Origin: Rhizobium sp. NRK18
GTDB lineage: Bacteria > Pseudomonadota > Alphaproteobacteria > Rhizobiales > Rhizobiaceae
Assembly: GCF_024385575.1 (NCBI RefSeq)
Contig: NZ_JANFMV010000001.1
Span: 3,997,681 to 4,061,680, forward strand
Direction of reading: 5' to 3'
DNA length: 64,000 nucleotides
The notes beneath the pieces are model-generated. The model was given only the letters and a program-made list of their open reading frames with translations. It searched no databases and was not told the DNA's origin. Every line of letters starts with the position of its first letter. The first letter of the stretch is position 1. Position numbers and translations under genes: made by a program. This document shows positions 34,075 to 42,039 of the stretch, one piece after another.

Positions 34075-34889
34075 GCGTTCTTCTCCAGGTCGGACCAGGG
34101 GAAGATGGCGATGCGCAGCCGATCGAGGACCAGGTCCGTGCCAACGGCGAGCAGCGTGATCCAGACGACATAGGGAAAGATGACATCCATCGCCAGATAG
34201 CGGCGGACGAGGAAGATGCGGTAGCCGAGGCCGGCATCCGACGAGATGGCTTCGGCAGCGATCAGAAACAGCCAGGCAGGGCCGAGCTGCAGGCGCACGC
34301 AGGTAAACAGCCGCGGCAGGATCTGCGGCAGCACGACGCGAAGCGCAATCTGCCAGGACGAGCCGCCGAGCGTTTCGGCCTTGATGATCTGCTCGCGCGG
34401 CAGCTCCAGGGCTTTCAGAGCCAGGTCGCGGATCATGATCGGCGTCACGCCGATGACGATCAGGGTGATCTTGGAGGCTTCGCCGAGGCCCATGATGATG
34501 AAAAGGATCGGCAGCAGCGCCAGCGGCGGCACCATGGAGATCGTGGCGACGAAAGGAGCGAGAAAGGCTCTGACATAGGGCAACATGCCGATCAGCATGC
34601 CGACTGCCAGCGCGATGGCCGTCGCGATGCCGATGCCCGAGAAAAGCCTGGTCAGGCTCGCCGCCGTGTCGGTCCAGAGCAGATAGTCGCCGGTGCGCGC
34701 ATCCGCCATCAGCGCCATGCGATTGATGGCGTCGGCAAATCCCGCAAAGCTCGGCAAAAGCTTGTCATTGGCGTTTTCCGCCAGCCGCGCCGCCGAGCCT
34801 ATCATGTAGGCGGTCAGCAATGCGGCGAAGGGCAGAAGCGCAAGCGCGAGCTTCAGTCCGTTCGACGGGCGCGTATTGATCCAGCGCAT
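34071..34889 (-). CDS. NitT/TauT-family ABC permease of the guanidine operon
   Basis: 272 residues with six or so membrane segments, beginning LALALLPFAALLTAYMIGSA. The ATPase-contact loop is KAETLGGSSWQIALRVVLPQILPR. SsuC/TauC family; such importers act with one homodimeric permease, and only one permease gene is present here. Preceded by the binding-protein gene (73-base gap). Confidence 0.88.
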   Translation of the reverse strand: MRWINTRPSNGLKLALALLPFAALLTAYMIGSAARLAENANDKLLPSFAGFADAINRMALMADARTGDYLLWTDTAASLTRLFSGIGIATAIALAVGMLIGMLPYVRAFLAPFVATISMVPPLALLPILFIIMGLGEASKITLIVIGVTPIMIRDLALKALELPREQIIKAETLGGSSWQIALRVVLPQILPRLFTCVRLQLGPAWLFLIAAEAISSDAGLGYRIFLVRRYLAMDVIFPYVVWITLLAVGTDLVLDRLRIAIFPWSDLEKNA

Positions 34890-34962
34890 GGTCCTCTCCG
34901 GTGATCGAGTGGCAACGAGGACCGACCGGCAATCCGCCCGGCCCCCGTCATCGCTTTCCGAC

Positions 34963-36036
34963 TTAGAGCGCGCCCTTGGCAGCAGCGTCCATATAGGTGG
35001 TCGCGAAGCGCAGCTTCACATTGCCCTTGTCACCGAGCACGGAGCCGTCCGGCATCTCGATGCCGATGACGTCTGCCGACGCAGCTCCGTTGCCGAGCAA
35101 GCCCTTCTCGAACAGGAAGTTGCGCACGTGGTCCATGGTCTTCGGCAGTTCGGCAGACGTGGTGAAGCTGACGGCGTCTTCCGGCTTGTCGAAGAGCTTG
35201 GTGGCGGCGAGCTGGGCGTCGAAACCGGCGAGATCGGTGCCCGATGCCTTGCCCATTTCCTCGCGCGCGGCCTTGGCCTCGTCGCTGTCGCCCGCCATCG
35301 CCTTCATCGTGTCATACCAGATACCGGCGAGCGCCTTGCCGAAATCGGGGTTGTCCTTCAGCACGTCCGTGTTGGCGACCATCAGGTCGATGATTTCGCC
35401 GGGGATCTGCGAGCTGTCGAAGACCTTGTGAGCGTCGGGTTCTTCCAGGATGGTCGAGACCAGCGGGTTCCAGGTGACAACGGCCGTGACGTCCGGCGTC
35501 TTGTAGGCGGCGACCATGTCGGCGTCCGACGTGTTGACGATGGTGACGTCCTTCTCGCTCATGCCGATGCTTTCGAGACCGCGCGCCAGCAGATACTCCG
35601 ATACGGAGAATTCGACGAGGTTGACCTTCTGGGCCTTGATGTCCTCGAACTTGTCCTTGTCCTTCAGGATGACGGCGTCATTGCCGTTCGAGAAGTCGCC
35701 GACGATGACCGCGGTCGTGTCGACGCCGCCGGCCGCCGGGATCGACAGGCCATCCATATTGGTGAGCGTGACGGCGTCGAACTGACCGGCCGTATACTGG
35801 TTCATGGATTCAACGTAATCGTTGAACTGCGTGACATCGATGGTGATGCCGTATTTGTCCGCCCACTTCTTGACGATGCCGTGGTCGGCCGCATAGCCCC
35901 AGGGCATCCAGCCGACATAGATCGACCAGGCGACCTTGAACTCCTTCTTGGCTTCCGCATGCGCAGGCGCAAAGGCAGCCACGGCAAGCGAAGCCGAAAG
36001 AGCGGTGATGGAAAGGATTTTCTTGAAAGTCTGCAT
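34963..36036 (-). CDS. NitT/TauT-family substrate-binding protein of the guanidine operon
   Basis: 357 residues. Signal peptide MQTFKKILSITALSASLAVA ending near PAHAEAKK. The core KVAWSIYVGWMPWGYAADHGIVKKW is a SsuA/NMT1-like fold. Start is the ATG at 36036 with a GGGG(A) ribosome site; the frame is open further upstream across the riboswitch but that part is non-coding. First gene after the guanidine-I riboswitch, so it is the gene most directly controlled by it. Ligand presumably guanidine or a guanidine derivative; the binding site has not been tested. Confidence 0.88.
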   Translation of the reverse strand: MQTFKKILSITALSASLAVAAFAPAHAEAKKEFKVAWSIYVGWMPWGYAADHGIVKKWADKYGITIDVTQFNDYVESMNQYTAGQFDAVTLTNMDGLSIPAAGGVDTTAVIVGDFSNGNDAVILKDKDKFEDIKAQKVNLVEFSVSEYLLARGLESIGMSEKDVTIVNTSDADMVAAYKTPDVTAVVTWNPLVSTILEEPDAHKVFDSSQIPGEIIDLMVANTDVLKDNPDFGKALAGIWYDTMKAMAGDSDEAKAAREEMGKASGTDLAGFDAQLAATKLFDKPEDAVSFTTSAELPKTMDHVRNFLFEKGLLGNGAASADVIGIEMPDGSVLGDKGNVKLRFATTYMDAAAKGAL

Positions 36037-36061
36037 TGGTATTCCCCTTTTGTCATTTTCC

Positions 36062-36099
36062 AAAAAGGGATCGGCACAGACCAACGCCGCCAATCCCTT
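36062..36099 (-). terminator. Intrinsic terminator, expression platform of the guanidine riboswitch
   Basis: Arms AAGGGATTGGC (36099-36089) and GCCGATCCCTT (36075-36065) form an 11-bp stem with a single G-U pair, followed by TTTTT. It lies in the leader of the binding-protein gene, 26 bases before the ATG. The first two bases of its 5' arm (36099, 36098) are also the last two bases of the proposed aptamer P1 strand GCCAA, so the folded aptamer and the terminator compete. That is the expected logic of an ON switch. Confidence 0.8.
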
Positions 36100-36217
36100 G
36101 GCTAACGAGGTCTCCCGGGCTTTTGTCCCGCCGTGCACCCGACAGGATGTCTCCCTGCCGGTGGCTGCTCTCGGACCAGTCACGCTTCACATGAAGCGCC
36201 GGAACCCTAGCGGCCAA
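36098..36217 (-). promoter_or_regulatory. Guanidine-I (ykkC) riboswitch
   Basis: Reading the minus strand, the conserved blocks of the guanidine-I aptamer appear in order and spacing: GCTAGGGTTCCG (36211-36200), ACTGGTCCGAGAG (36180-36168) and ACGGCGGGACAAAAGCCCGG then GAGA (36134-36111). A closing P1 helix TTGGC (36217-36213) / GCCAA (36102-36098) can be drawn. A variable hairpin GGCGCTTCATGTGAAGCG joins the first two blocks. The aptamer ends at the terminator upstream of the importer and guanidine carboxylase genes. This class senses free guanidinium and turns genes on (established for the class). Confidence 0.95.
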
Positions 36218-36232
36218 CTCTATTGCTACCGA

Positions 36233-36248
36233 AGCAAGTTCGGTGCCA
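36233..36248 (-). promoter_or_regulatory. Sigma-54 promoter of the guanidine operon
   Basis: TGGCACCGAACTTGCT matches the sigma-54 consensus TGGCACG-N4-TTGCW at every position but one, with the required 10 bases between the -24 GG and -12 GC. Transcription would begin near 36222, about 5 bases before the riboswitch aptamer, an excellent fit. It implies NtrC-type nitrogen-starvation control above the riboswitch. No clear NtrC site (TGCACC-N5-GGTGCA) is visible upstream; a TGGGCGCCCA palindrome lies at 36292-36301. The rest of the 324-base gap up to the hydrolase gene shows nothing else. Confidence 0.8.
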
Positions 36249-36360
36249 ACTCGAAAAATCCATTAAAATCAGAATGATTTCGACTTTGCCTTGGGCGCCC
36301 ACTCCCGTCTGACGTCCGCTTTTTAGGCTCGACGCTCAAGATATGGGCATAAGTGACGCT

Positions 36361-37119
36361 CTATCCGGCCAGGAAATCCCGAACGATGGCGTTGAAGATC
36401 TCAGGCTTTTCCATGTGCACGATGTGCGCGCAACCGGGGACGACGGCCAATCGGCAATTCGGGATCGTGCGCCACAGCCTTTCCGGCTGGCTCCAGCCGT
36501 AGGATCGATCGCCGTCGCCCCAAATCACCAGCGTCGGCATGGGGAAAGCCGCGAGATTGTCCGAGCCGTCCCATGTCTCCCAGGCGGAAAGGCTGGCAAG
36601 GGCGGCCTGCATCGTGGCTTTCGCCCCTTCGGCAAGGCAGATGGGGTAGCGTTCGGCCCGTTCGCCGATTTCAAACCAAGTGGCTGCTATGCGGGCGGCG
36701 GTCGCCTGCAGCCCTTCGGTCTTCAGACGTTGGCGCGACACGTCGATCGCTTCGAAGCGGTCCGGCAGCATGCCGACCGGCCCGGTGCCGTAGAGAACCA
36801 GCCGCTCTATGCGTTCCGGCGCCATCGCCGCCATCTGCTGAACCACCATGCCGCCCATGGAATGGCCGAGGAGATGGAACGTGTCGACGCCTGCCTCGGT
36901 CAGCGTGTCGAGCACATGCCGGGCATGGCCTTCGATCGTATCCGGCGCGAGCATGCCGGCGCTGTCTCCGAACCCCGCGAGATTGGGCGCGAGACAACGA
37001 AAGCCGTCCGAGAAGGCCTGCAGCTGCTCCTCCCACAGGCCCGCGCCACCAAGATAGCCATGCACGAAAACGAGCGGCGGCCCGCTCTCTCCCGTTCGTT
37101 TCAGGGCGAGCATGGTCAT
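36361..37119 (-). CDS. Alpha/beta-hydrolase
   Basis: 252 residues. Oxyanion motif HGYLGGAG (about 20-27), nucleophile elbow GHSMGG (Ser near residue 92), catalytic Asp in IWGDGDRSYG and His in PGCAHIVHMEKP. 3-Oxoadipate-enol-lactonase/esterase branch. Last gene of the sulfonate-type operon, 5 bases after the HpsN-like gene. It may open an ester, lactone or amide form of the substrate or product. Specific reaction unknown. Confidence 0.75.
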   Translation of the reverse strand: MTMLALKRTGESGPPLVFVHGYLGGAGLWEEQLQAFSDGFRCLAPNLAGFGDSAGMLAPDTIEGHARHVLDTLTEAGVDTFHLLGHSMGGMVVQQMAAMAPERIERLVLYGTGPVGMLPDRFEAIDVSRQRLKTEGLQATAARIAATWFEIGERAERYPICLAEGAKATMQAALASLSAWETWDGSDNLAAFPMPTLVIWGDGDRSYGWSQPERLWRTIPNCRLAVVPGCAHIVHMEKPEIFNAIVRDFLAG

Positions 37120-37124
37120 GCGCT

Positions 37125-38429
37125 CTACTCGGCCGCCGACAGGTCAAAATTTTCGCCGGGGAAGTATTTGCGCAGCCGGATATCGGCCGTGCGGGCATGG
37201 CCCTCCATCCCCTCAAGCCGCGAGATGCGGGCCGTCGCAAGCGCCACGGGCCTGGAGCCGGCTTGCGTCGCGCGTTGCCAGGTCACGACCTTCATGAACT
37301 TGTGGACCGACAGTCCGCCCGTATATCGCGCGGCGCCGGAGGTCGGCAGGACGTGGTTGGGGCCCGCCGACTTGTCGCCATAGGCGACCGTCGTTTCCTC
37401 GCCGAGGAACAGCGATCCGTAGCACTTGAGCCGCGCCAGCCACCAGTCGAGATCCGCTGCCTGAACGCTCAGATGTTCCGGCGCATAATCATCGGCCGTC
37501 GCCGCCACTTCCTCGCGGTCTGAACAGACGATCACTTCTGCATAATCACGCCAGGCTGCAATCGCGCTGGCCCGGTTCGGCTCCGGCAGGGTGTCGATGA
37601 AATCCGGGACGATCCTGATGACCGTCTCTGCCAGCTCCATGCTGTCGGTGACCAGCCAGACGGGCGAATTGTAGCCGTGCTCCGCCTGCCCGACGAGATC
37701 GGCGGCAACGATCTCGGCGTCTGCGGTGGCATCGGCCACGATCAGGCTGTCGGTCGGCCCGGCCAGCATGTCGATGCCGACGCGACCGAAGAGAAGGCGC
37801 TTGGCTTCGGCGACGAATTGATTGCCGGGGCCGACGAGAATGTCGGACTTCGGCTGCCCGAACAGGCCGAAAGCCATCGCGGCCACGCCCTGCACCCCGC
37901 CCATGGCAAGGATCGAGTCGGCGCCGCAAAGGTCGGCGGTGTAGAGAATGGCCGGGTGAACCCCGTCGGCGCGCGGAGGCGAGCAGACGGTGATGTGGCC
38001 GCAGCCGGCGACCTTTGCCGTCGTCACGGTCATGATCGCCGAGGCGACATGGCTGTAGCGTCCGCCGGGTACGTAACAGCCGGCCGCCTGGCAGGGGATC
38101 ACCCGCTGCCCAGCGACGAGACCCGGCACGATCTCGATTTCCGTCTCCGTCAACGTCGCCTTCTGCGCCTCGGCAAACTTGCGGATATTGTCGTGCGCGA
38201 AGCGAATATCATCCTTCACCTTCTGCGGCAGGCTGGCCGCCGCGGCCTCGATCTGGGCGCGGCCAACCAGAATGTCTCCATCATAGCGATCGAATTTCGC
38301 CGCATAGGCCTTCGCGGCGGCATCGCCACCCTTCTCGATTTCCTCCAGGATGGTCCGCACCGTTTCGGTGACGGAGGCAGAATCGCTCTCGGCGGTTTTG
38401 TCCGCCTTTTTCAGATAGGTACGCGACAT
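37125..38429 (-). CDS. hpsN: HisD-family dehydrogenase, probably HpsN-like sulfopropanediol 3-dehydrogenase
   Basis: 434 residues, histidinol-dehydrogenase family (AGCYVPGGRYSHVASAIMT; GPGNQFVAEAKRLLFGRVGID; YAPEHLSVQ; GPNHVLPTSGAARYTGGLSV). There are no other his genes here, and the N terminus (SRTYLKKADKT) and Tau-type importer context match HpsN, the NAD enzyme that oxidises 2,3-dihydroxypropane-1-sulfonate to sulfolactate in Ruegeria and Cupriavidus. HisD itself oxidises histidinol twice. Placed 58 bases after the permease. The assignment rests on overall resemblance from memory and context; substrate-site residues were not aligned. Confidence 0.65.
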   Translation of the reverse strand: MSRTYLKKADKTAESDSASVTETVRTILEEIEKGGDAAAKAYAAKFDRYDGDILVGRAQIEAAAASLPQKVKDDIRFAHDNIRKFAEAQKATLTETEIEIVPGLVAGQRVIPCQAAGCYVPGGRYSHVASAIMTVTTAKVAGCGHITVCSPPRADGVHPAILYTADLCGADSILAMGGVQGVAAMAFGLFGQPKSDILVGPGNQFVAEAKRLLFGRVGIDMLAGPTDSLIVADATADAEIVAADLVGQAEHGYNSPVWLVTDSMELAETVIRIVPDFIDTLPEPNRASAIAAWRDYAEVIVCSDREEVAATADDYAPEHLSVQAADLDWWLARLKCYGSLFLGEETTVAYGDKSAGPNHVLPTSGAARYTGGLSVHKFMKVVTWQRATQAGSRPVALATARISRLEGMEGHARTADIRLRKYFPGENFDLSAAE

Positions 38430-38487
38430 TGGGCATTTCCTCGATACTGGGCCGGGACGATAGGGGTTGTGAGTATCGGTAAGCCGA

Positions 38488-39387
38488 TCAGGCCTTGCCC
38501 TTCCACGGCACCAGCTTGTGCTCGATGAAGCGCATCAGCATGTCGAACGCATAGGCGATGGCGGCGATGATGATGATGCCCATGATGACCGTCGGCGTCT
38601 GCAGGAACTGCGAGGCCGAGAGCACCATGTAGCCGATGCCCTTGGTCGCGGCGACCATTTCGGCGGCCACCAGCGTCGTCCAGCCAAAGCCGATGCCGAT
38701 CCGCATGGCGGTCAGGATTTCCGGCATGGCGGCCGGCAGGATCACATAGCGCATGACCTTCCAGCGGCTGGCGCCGAACGAATAGGCCGCATGGATCTGC
38801 TCGATCGCCGCCGACTTGACCCCCGAGCGGGCGCCAAGCGCCACCGGCGCAAAGACCGACAGGAAGATCAGCAGCACCTTGGAGGTTTCACCGATACCGA
38901 ACCAGATGATCATCAGGGGCAGATAGGCGAGCGGCGGGATCGGCCGGTAGAACTCGATCGGCGGATCGAAAATGCCGCGAATGAGCGGGCTCATTCCCAT
39001 GGCCAGTCCGAGCGGAATGCCGACGACGCAGGCGAGAATGAAGGCGCTGAAGACGCGCGCCGTCGAAACGCCGACATGGACGAGAAGCGAGGTGCCGGTG
39101 AAGCCGGACTCGAGCGTCGAGAAGAACTTGGAGACAATGGCACCCGGCGACGGCACGAAAAGGGGCTTGACCCAGCCCATGGCGGTGACGAGCCACCAGA
39201 CGGCGATGAGAATGAAAATGGTCGCCACGCTGAGGAGCAGCGTATCGCCCTGCCCCGGAACGCCGTAGGTTTCGCCTGGCCGTGTCGCTTTCGCCTTGGA
39301 CAGGCGTTTGACAATGCCACCGCCGGATGCGTTGGGTTTGGTTTCGACGGGGGCGTTGTCGGTGTTCTGTTCGATGACGTCGCTCAT
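38488..39387 (-). CDS. tauC: Taurine/sulfonate-type ABC permease (TauC-like)
   Basis: 299 residues: hydrophilic N-terminal 50 residues, then six membrane segments. The ATPase-contact loop is AAYSFGASRWKVMRYVILPAAMPE, and PIEFYRPIPPLAYLPLMIIWFGIGE is the family signature. ATG overlaps the ATPase stop (ATGA). A longer open frame to 40041 is the shadow of the ATPase gene. Homodimeric channel of the TauABC-type importer. Confidence 0.85.
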   Translation of the reverse strand: MSDVIEQNTDNAPVETKPNASGGGIVKRLSKAKATRPGETYGVPGQGDTLLLSVATIFILIAVWWLVTAMGWVKPLFVPSPGAIVSKFFSTLESGFTGTSLLVHVGVSTARVFSAFILACVVGIPLGLAMGMSPLIRGIFDPPIEFYRPIPPLAYLPLMIIWFGIGETSKVLLIFLSVFAPVALGARSGVKSAAIEQIHAAYSFGASRWKVMRYVILPAAMPEILTAMRIGIGFGWTTLVAAEMVAATKGIGYMVLSASQFLQTPTVIMGIIIIAAIAYAFDMLMRFIEHKLVPWKGKA

Positions 39388-40172
39388 GCTGCATTCTCCT
39401 CGTCGGCGAAGATGATGCTCAGCACCTGTTCGCGAAGCTTGATGAAGTCGGCCGACGCCTTGATGTCGCGGGCCTTCGCGCCCTCGATAAAGCGGCGAGA
39501 GAACGGCAGGTCGAAACGATGCGTGATGCGGCCGGGACGCGGCGACATGACGATCAGCTTCGTTCCCATGAACAGCGCCTCCTCCACGCTGTGGGTGATG
39601 AAAAAGACCGTCTTGCGGGTGCTTTCCCAGATTTGCAGGATAAGCTCCTGCGCCTTTTCGCGCGTCAGCGCGTCGAGGGCGCCCAGAGGCTCGTCCATCA
39701 ACAGGACACGCGGGTCGCAGGTCAGCGCCCGGGCAATGCCGATGCGCTGCTGCATGCCGCCCGAAAGCGCGTATATCGGCGATTCCTCGAAGCCATTCAG
39801 CCCGAGGAGATTTATGAAATTGTCGGCGATCCGGTCGCGTTCGGCTTTCGGCCGGTCCTGCAGCTTCAAACCGAAGGCGACGTTCTCGCGCACGGTCAAC
39901 CAGGGCATCAGCGCATGTTTCTGGAAAACCACCGAGCGATCTGCCCCTGGCCCCTCCACCCCGCGGCCATCGAGAAGAATCTCGCCGGTTGTGGGTGACA
40001 GGAAGCCGGCGATCAGGCTGAGAAGAGTGGACTTGCCGCATCCCGACGCGCCGAGCGCGACGACGAAATCGCCTTCGTCGAGCGTCAGATCGATTTGCCT
40101 CAACGCTTCGACCGGAGCACGGCCGCCGGCGAAGGGATAGATGACGGAGGCATTCTTGATTTCCAGCACCAT
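39384..40172 (-). CDS. tauB: Taurine/sulfonate-type ABC ATPase (TauB-like)
   Basis: 262 residues. Walker A GASGCGKSTLLSLIAG, signature LSGGMQQRIGIARAL, Walker B VLLMDEPLGALDALTRE, switch VFFITHSVEEA. TauB/SsuB class, and GRGVEGPGADRSVVFQKHAL is close to enterobacterial TauB. Start chosen at MVLEIKN; the codons before it contain the intercistronic hairpin region. Confidence 0.87.
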   Translation of the reverse strand: MVLEIKNASVIYPFAGGRAPVEALRQIDLTLDEGDFVVALGASGCGKSTLLSLIAGFLSPTTGEILLDGRGVEGPGADRSVVFQKHALMPWLTVRENVAFGLKLQDRPKAERDRIADNFINLLGLNGFEESPIYALSGGMQQRIGIARALTCDPRVLLMDEPLGALDALTREKAQELILQIWESTRKTVFFITHSVEEALFMGTKLIVMSPRPGRITHRFDLPFSRRFIEGAKARDIKASADFIKLREQVLSIIFADEENAA

Positions 40173-40192
40173 GGGATCATGCTCCTGTTGCT

Positions 40193-40224
40193 CCCCGGAC
40201 CTCGGCAAGGCCTTTGGTCCGGGG
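40193..40224 (-). promoter_or_regulatory. Intercistronic stem-loop after tauA
   Basis: Perfect 9-bp stem CCCCGGACC / GGTCCGGGG with a 14-base loop, 20 bases after the binding-protein stop and just before the ATPase gene. No T-run; likely protects tauA mRNA. Confidence 0.6.
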
Positions 40225-40243
40225 ATGCGGGACTACGATGGGG

Positions 40244-41230
40244 TTACTTCGCAGCGTCCGCATAGGTGGAATTGACGAACGGCGTGTAGTCGTCGGCAAC
40301 CGTATCGATACGGCCCGCGGATTTCAGGAAGTCCGCGGTGCCCTTGAGGGTCTTGGACGCGCCGCCAAGCCAGGTATCGGACACCTGATCCGCCATCGGC
40401 AGGAAGGTGAAGCCCTTCAGGATTTCCGGAACCTGTGCAGGATCGGCACCCGTCGCAGACGCAAGCGTTTTGACCTCTTCGCTGTCGGCGGTCCACTTGG
40501 CCGGATCGGCCAGATAGGACTTGTTGACGCGATCGACTTCCTTGAGGAAGGCGACGATCTTGTCCTTGTTTTCCTCGCCGAACTTGGTGTTCACAACCCA
40601 GGCATCGAACGTCGGATACCCCCATTCGGCGGTCTTCTCGGCGCCGAGCAGCAGCGTTCCCGTCTTCAGGATTTCGGACTGTACCGGCTGCCAGATCCAG
40701 GCGGCATCAATGGCGTTCTGCTGCCAGGCGGCGGCAATCTGGTCCGGCGGCATGTTCATGATGGTGACTTCGCTTTCGGCAATGCCCTCATGCTTCAGCG
40801 CGCCGATCAGCGAGAAATGCGCGGTCGAGCCGACCGGCACGGCAATGCGCTTGCCCTTGAGGTCGGCGAGCGTCTTGATGCCGGACGAATTGCTGACGAT
40901 CAGCGATTCCGCGCTACCGATCACGTCTGAAAAGGCGATCAGCTGAATATCGACGCCCTGGCTGGTGGCGATCGCCAGGGGCGAGGAACCCAGTTCCGAC
41001 AGCACAACATCACCGGATGCCATCGCGGCGATGACGTCGGTGCCGGACGCGAACTTGCGCCATTCGACGTCCCAGCCTGTCGCCTTCTGGATGGCGTCCG
41101 AGCTCGCCAGGAGCTGCATCGGTGTCGGATTGCCGAAATGGCCGATGATGATCGTTTCCGCCATTGCGGAGGTTGAAATGAGCACGGTCATGACACCCGC
41201 GACTGCACCACTCAATAAAGTCCTAAACAT
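40244..41230 (-). CDS. tauA: Taurine/sulfonate-binding periplasmic protein (TauA-like)
   Basis: 328 residues, signal peptide MFRTLLSGAVAGVMTVLIST cut after AMA. Strong resemblance to E. coli TauA: VEWRKFASGTDVIAAMASGD, SELGSSPLAIATSQGVDI, GKRIAVPVGSTAHFSL, PPDQIAAAWQQNAIDAAWIW. These segments line the sulfonate pocket in TauA. Start has GGAGAG before the ATG at 41230. It follows the racemase-family gene after 95 bases. Ligand could be taurine or another small aminosulfonate such as cysteate. Confidence 0.82.
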   Translation of the reverse strand: MFRTLLSGAVAGVMTVLISTSAMAETIIIGHFGNPTPMQLLASSDAIQKATGWDVEWRKFASGTDVIAAMASGDVVLSELGSSPLAIATSQGVDIQLIAFSDVIGSAESLIVSNSSGIKTLADLKGKRIAVPVGSTAHFSLIGALKHEGIAESEVTIMNMPPDQIAAAWQQNAIDAAWIWQPVQSEILKTGTLLLGAEKTAEWGYPTFDAWVVNTKFGEENKDKIVAFLKEVDRVNKSYLADPAKWTADSEEVKTLASATGADPAQVPEILKGFTFLPMADQVSDTWLGGASKTLKGTADFLKSAGRIDTVADDYTPFVNSTYADAAK

Positions 41231-41325
41231 TCCACTCTCCAGATTTTTTGGTTTGATGCGGGCTTTTGTGCTTGGGACTGCGGCCAGTTCCCGCTGTTTT
41301 TCTCTGGCCACAGGTATCGATCGGA

Positions 41326-42039
41326 TCACCCCTCCTCGCCGGTGGAGAAGGCCACGCAGGCCTCCGCCAGAACGTCCAGGGTATCCAGTGTAAAAGCGTC
41401 AGACGGCACGGCCGCTGAAACCAGCGACAGCTCCGAACAGGAGACGAGCAGGCCGTCCGCCCCCTGATCCAGAAGGCTTCGCGCAAGCCGCAGCATGGAA
41501 GCACGCGCCTCCTCAAGGCTGCCGCCCTTCTTGATGTGCCGGATGAGCGACAGAAGAGGCGCGTCGTATTTGAGATAGAGGGGCTGGCAGCCCGTGCCGT
41601 CAAACGCGTGATCGAAAACGCCGGTGATCCGCACCGCCGGCGAAGCCAGCATGCCGATCTTCGCGCCGGTCCCCATCTGCGCCGCCATCCGCTCAGCGGA
41701 AAGCTGCACCATGTCGAGAAACGGGATCGTCACGGCCGCACGGATCCGGTCCGCATAGTGGTGCGCCGTATTGCACGGCATGGCGAGCGCTTCTGCGCCA
41801 AAGGCCTCAAGTCTCGATGCCATTCCGGCGATCACGGGACCCGGATCTTCGCCCTTGCCTTCAATGAGGGCTGCAATGCGGGAGGGAATTTGCGGATTGT
41901 TGTCGACGAACATCGGCACATGATCGGCATCGTCCTCGGCCGGAGTGGCCGCAATGATCCGGTTCATCAGCAGCGCTGTCGCCTCGGGACCCATGCCGCC
42001 GATGATGCCGATCCGCCGCCTGGGCCCTGCCGCTGCCAT
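41326..42039 (-). CDS. Aspartate/glutamate racemase family protein
   Basis: 237 residues. The N-terminal motif IGIIGGMGPEATALLMNRII and two cysteines, one in AMPCNTAHHY (near residue 85) and one in LLVSCSELSLV (near 195), are the paired acid/base thiols of cofactor-independent racemases. Both are present, so it should be active. The ATG overlaps the DegT stop (TGATG). In an operon with a cysteate-lyase-like enzyme and a sulfonate importer, D/L-cysteate interconversion is a plausible role. This is inference; aspartate racemisation is the null expectation. Confidence 0.75.
   Translation of the reverse strand: MAAAGPRRRIGIIGGMGPEATALLMNRIIAATPAEDDADHVPMFVDNNPQIPSRIAALIEGKGEDPGPVIAGMASRLEAFGAEALAMPCNTAHHYADRIRAAVTIPFLDMVQLSAERMAAQMGTGAKIGMLASPAVRITGVFDHAFDGTGCQPLYLKYDAPLLSLIRHIKKGGSLEEARASMLRLARSLLDQGADGLLVSCSELSLVSAAVPSDAFTLDTLDVLAEACVAFSTGEEG

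Noticed and set aside
36037..36183. In-frame N-terminal extension of the guanidine-operon binding protein
   Set aside because: The region is the riboswitch and terminator; the true start at 36036 begins a signal peptide.
37125..38429. Histidine biosynthesis hisD
   Set aside because: No other his genes nearby, embedded in a Tau-importer operon, closer in appearance to HpsN.
41231..41325. Possible sigma-54 promoter before tauA
   Set aside because: TGGCC boxes are present but none has GC at the correct -12 distance; tauA is probably read from the upstream operon.
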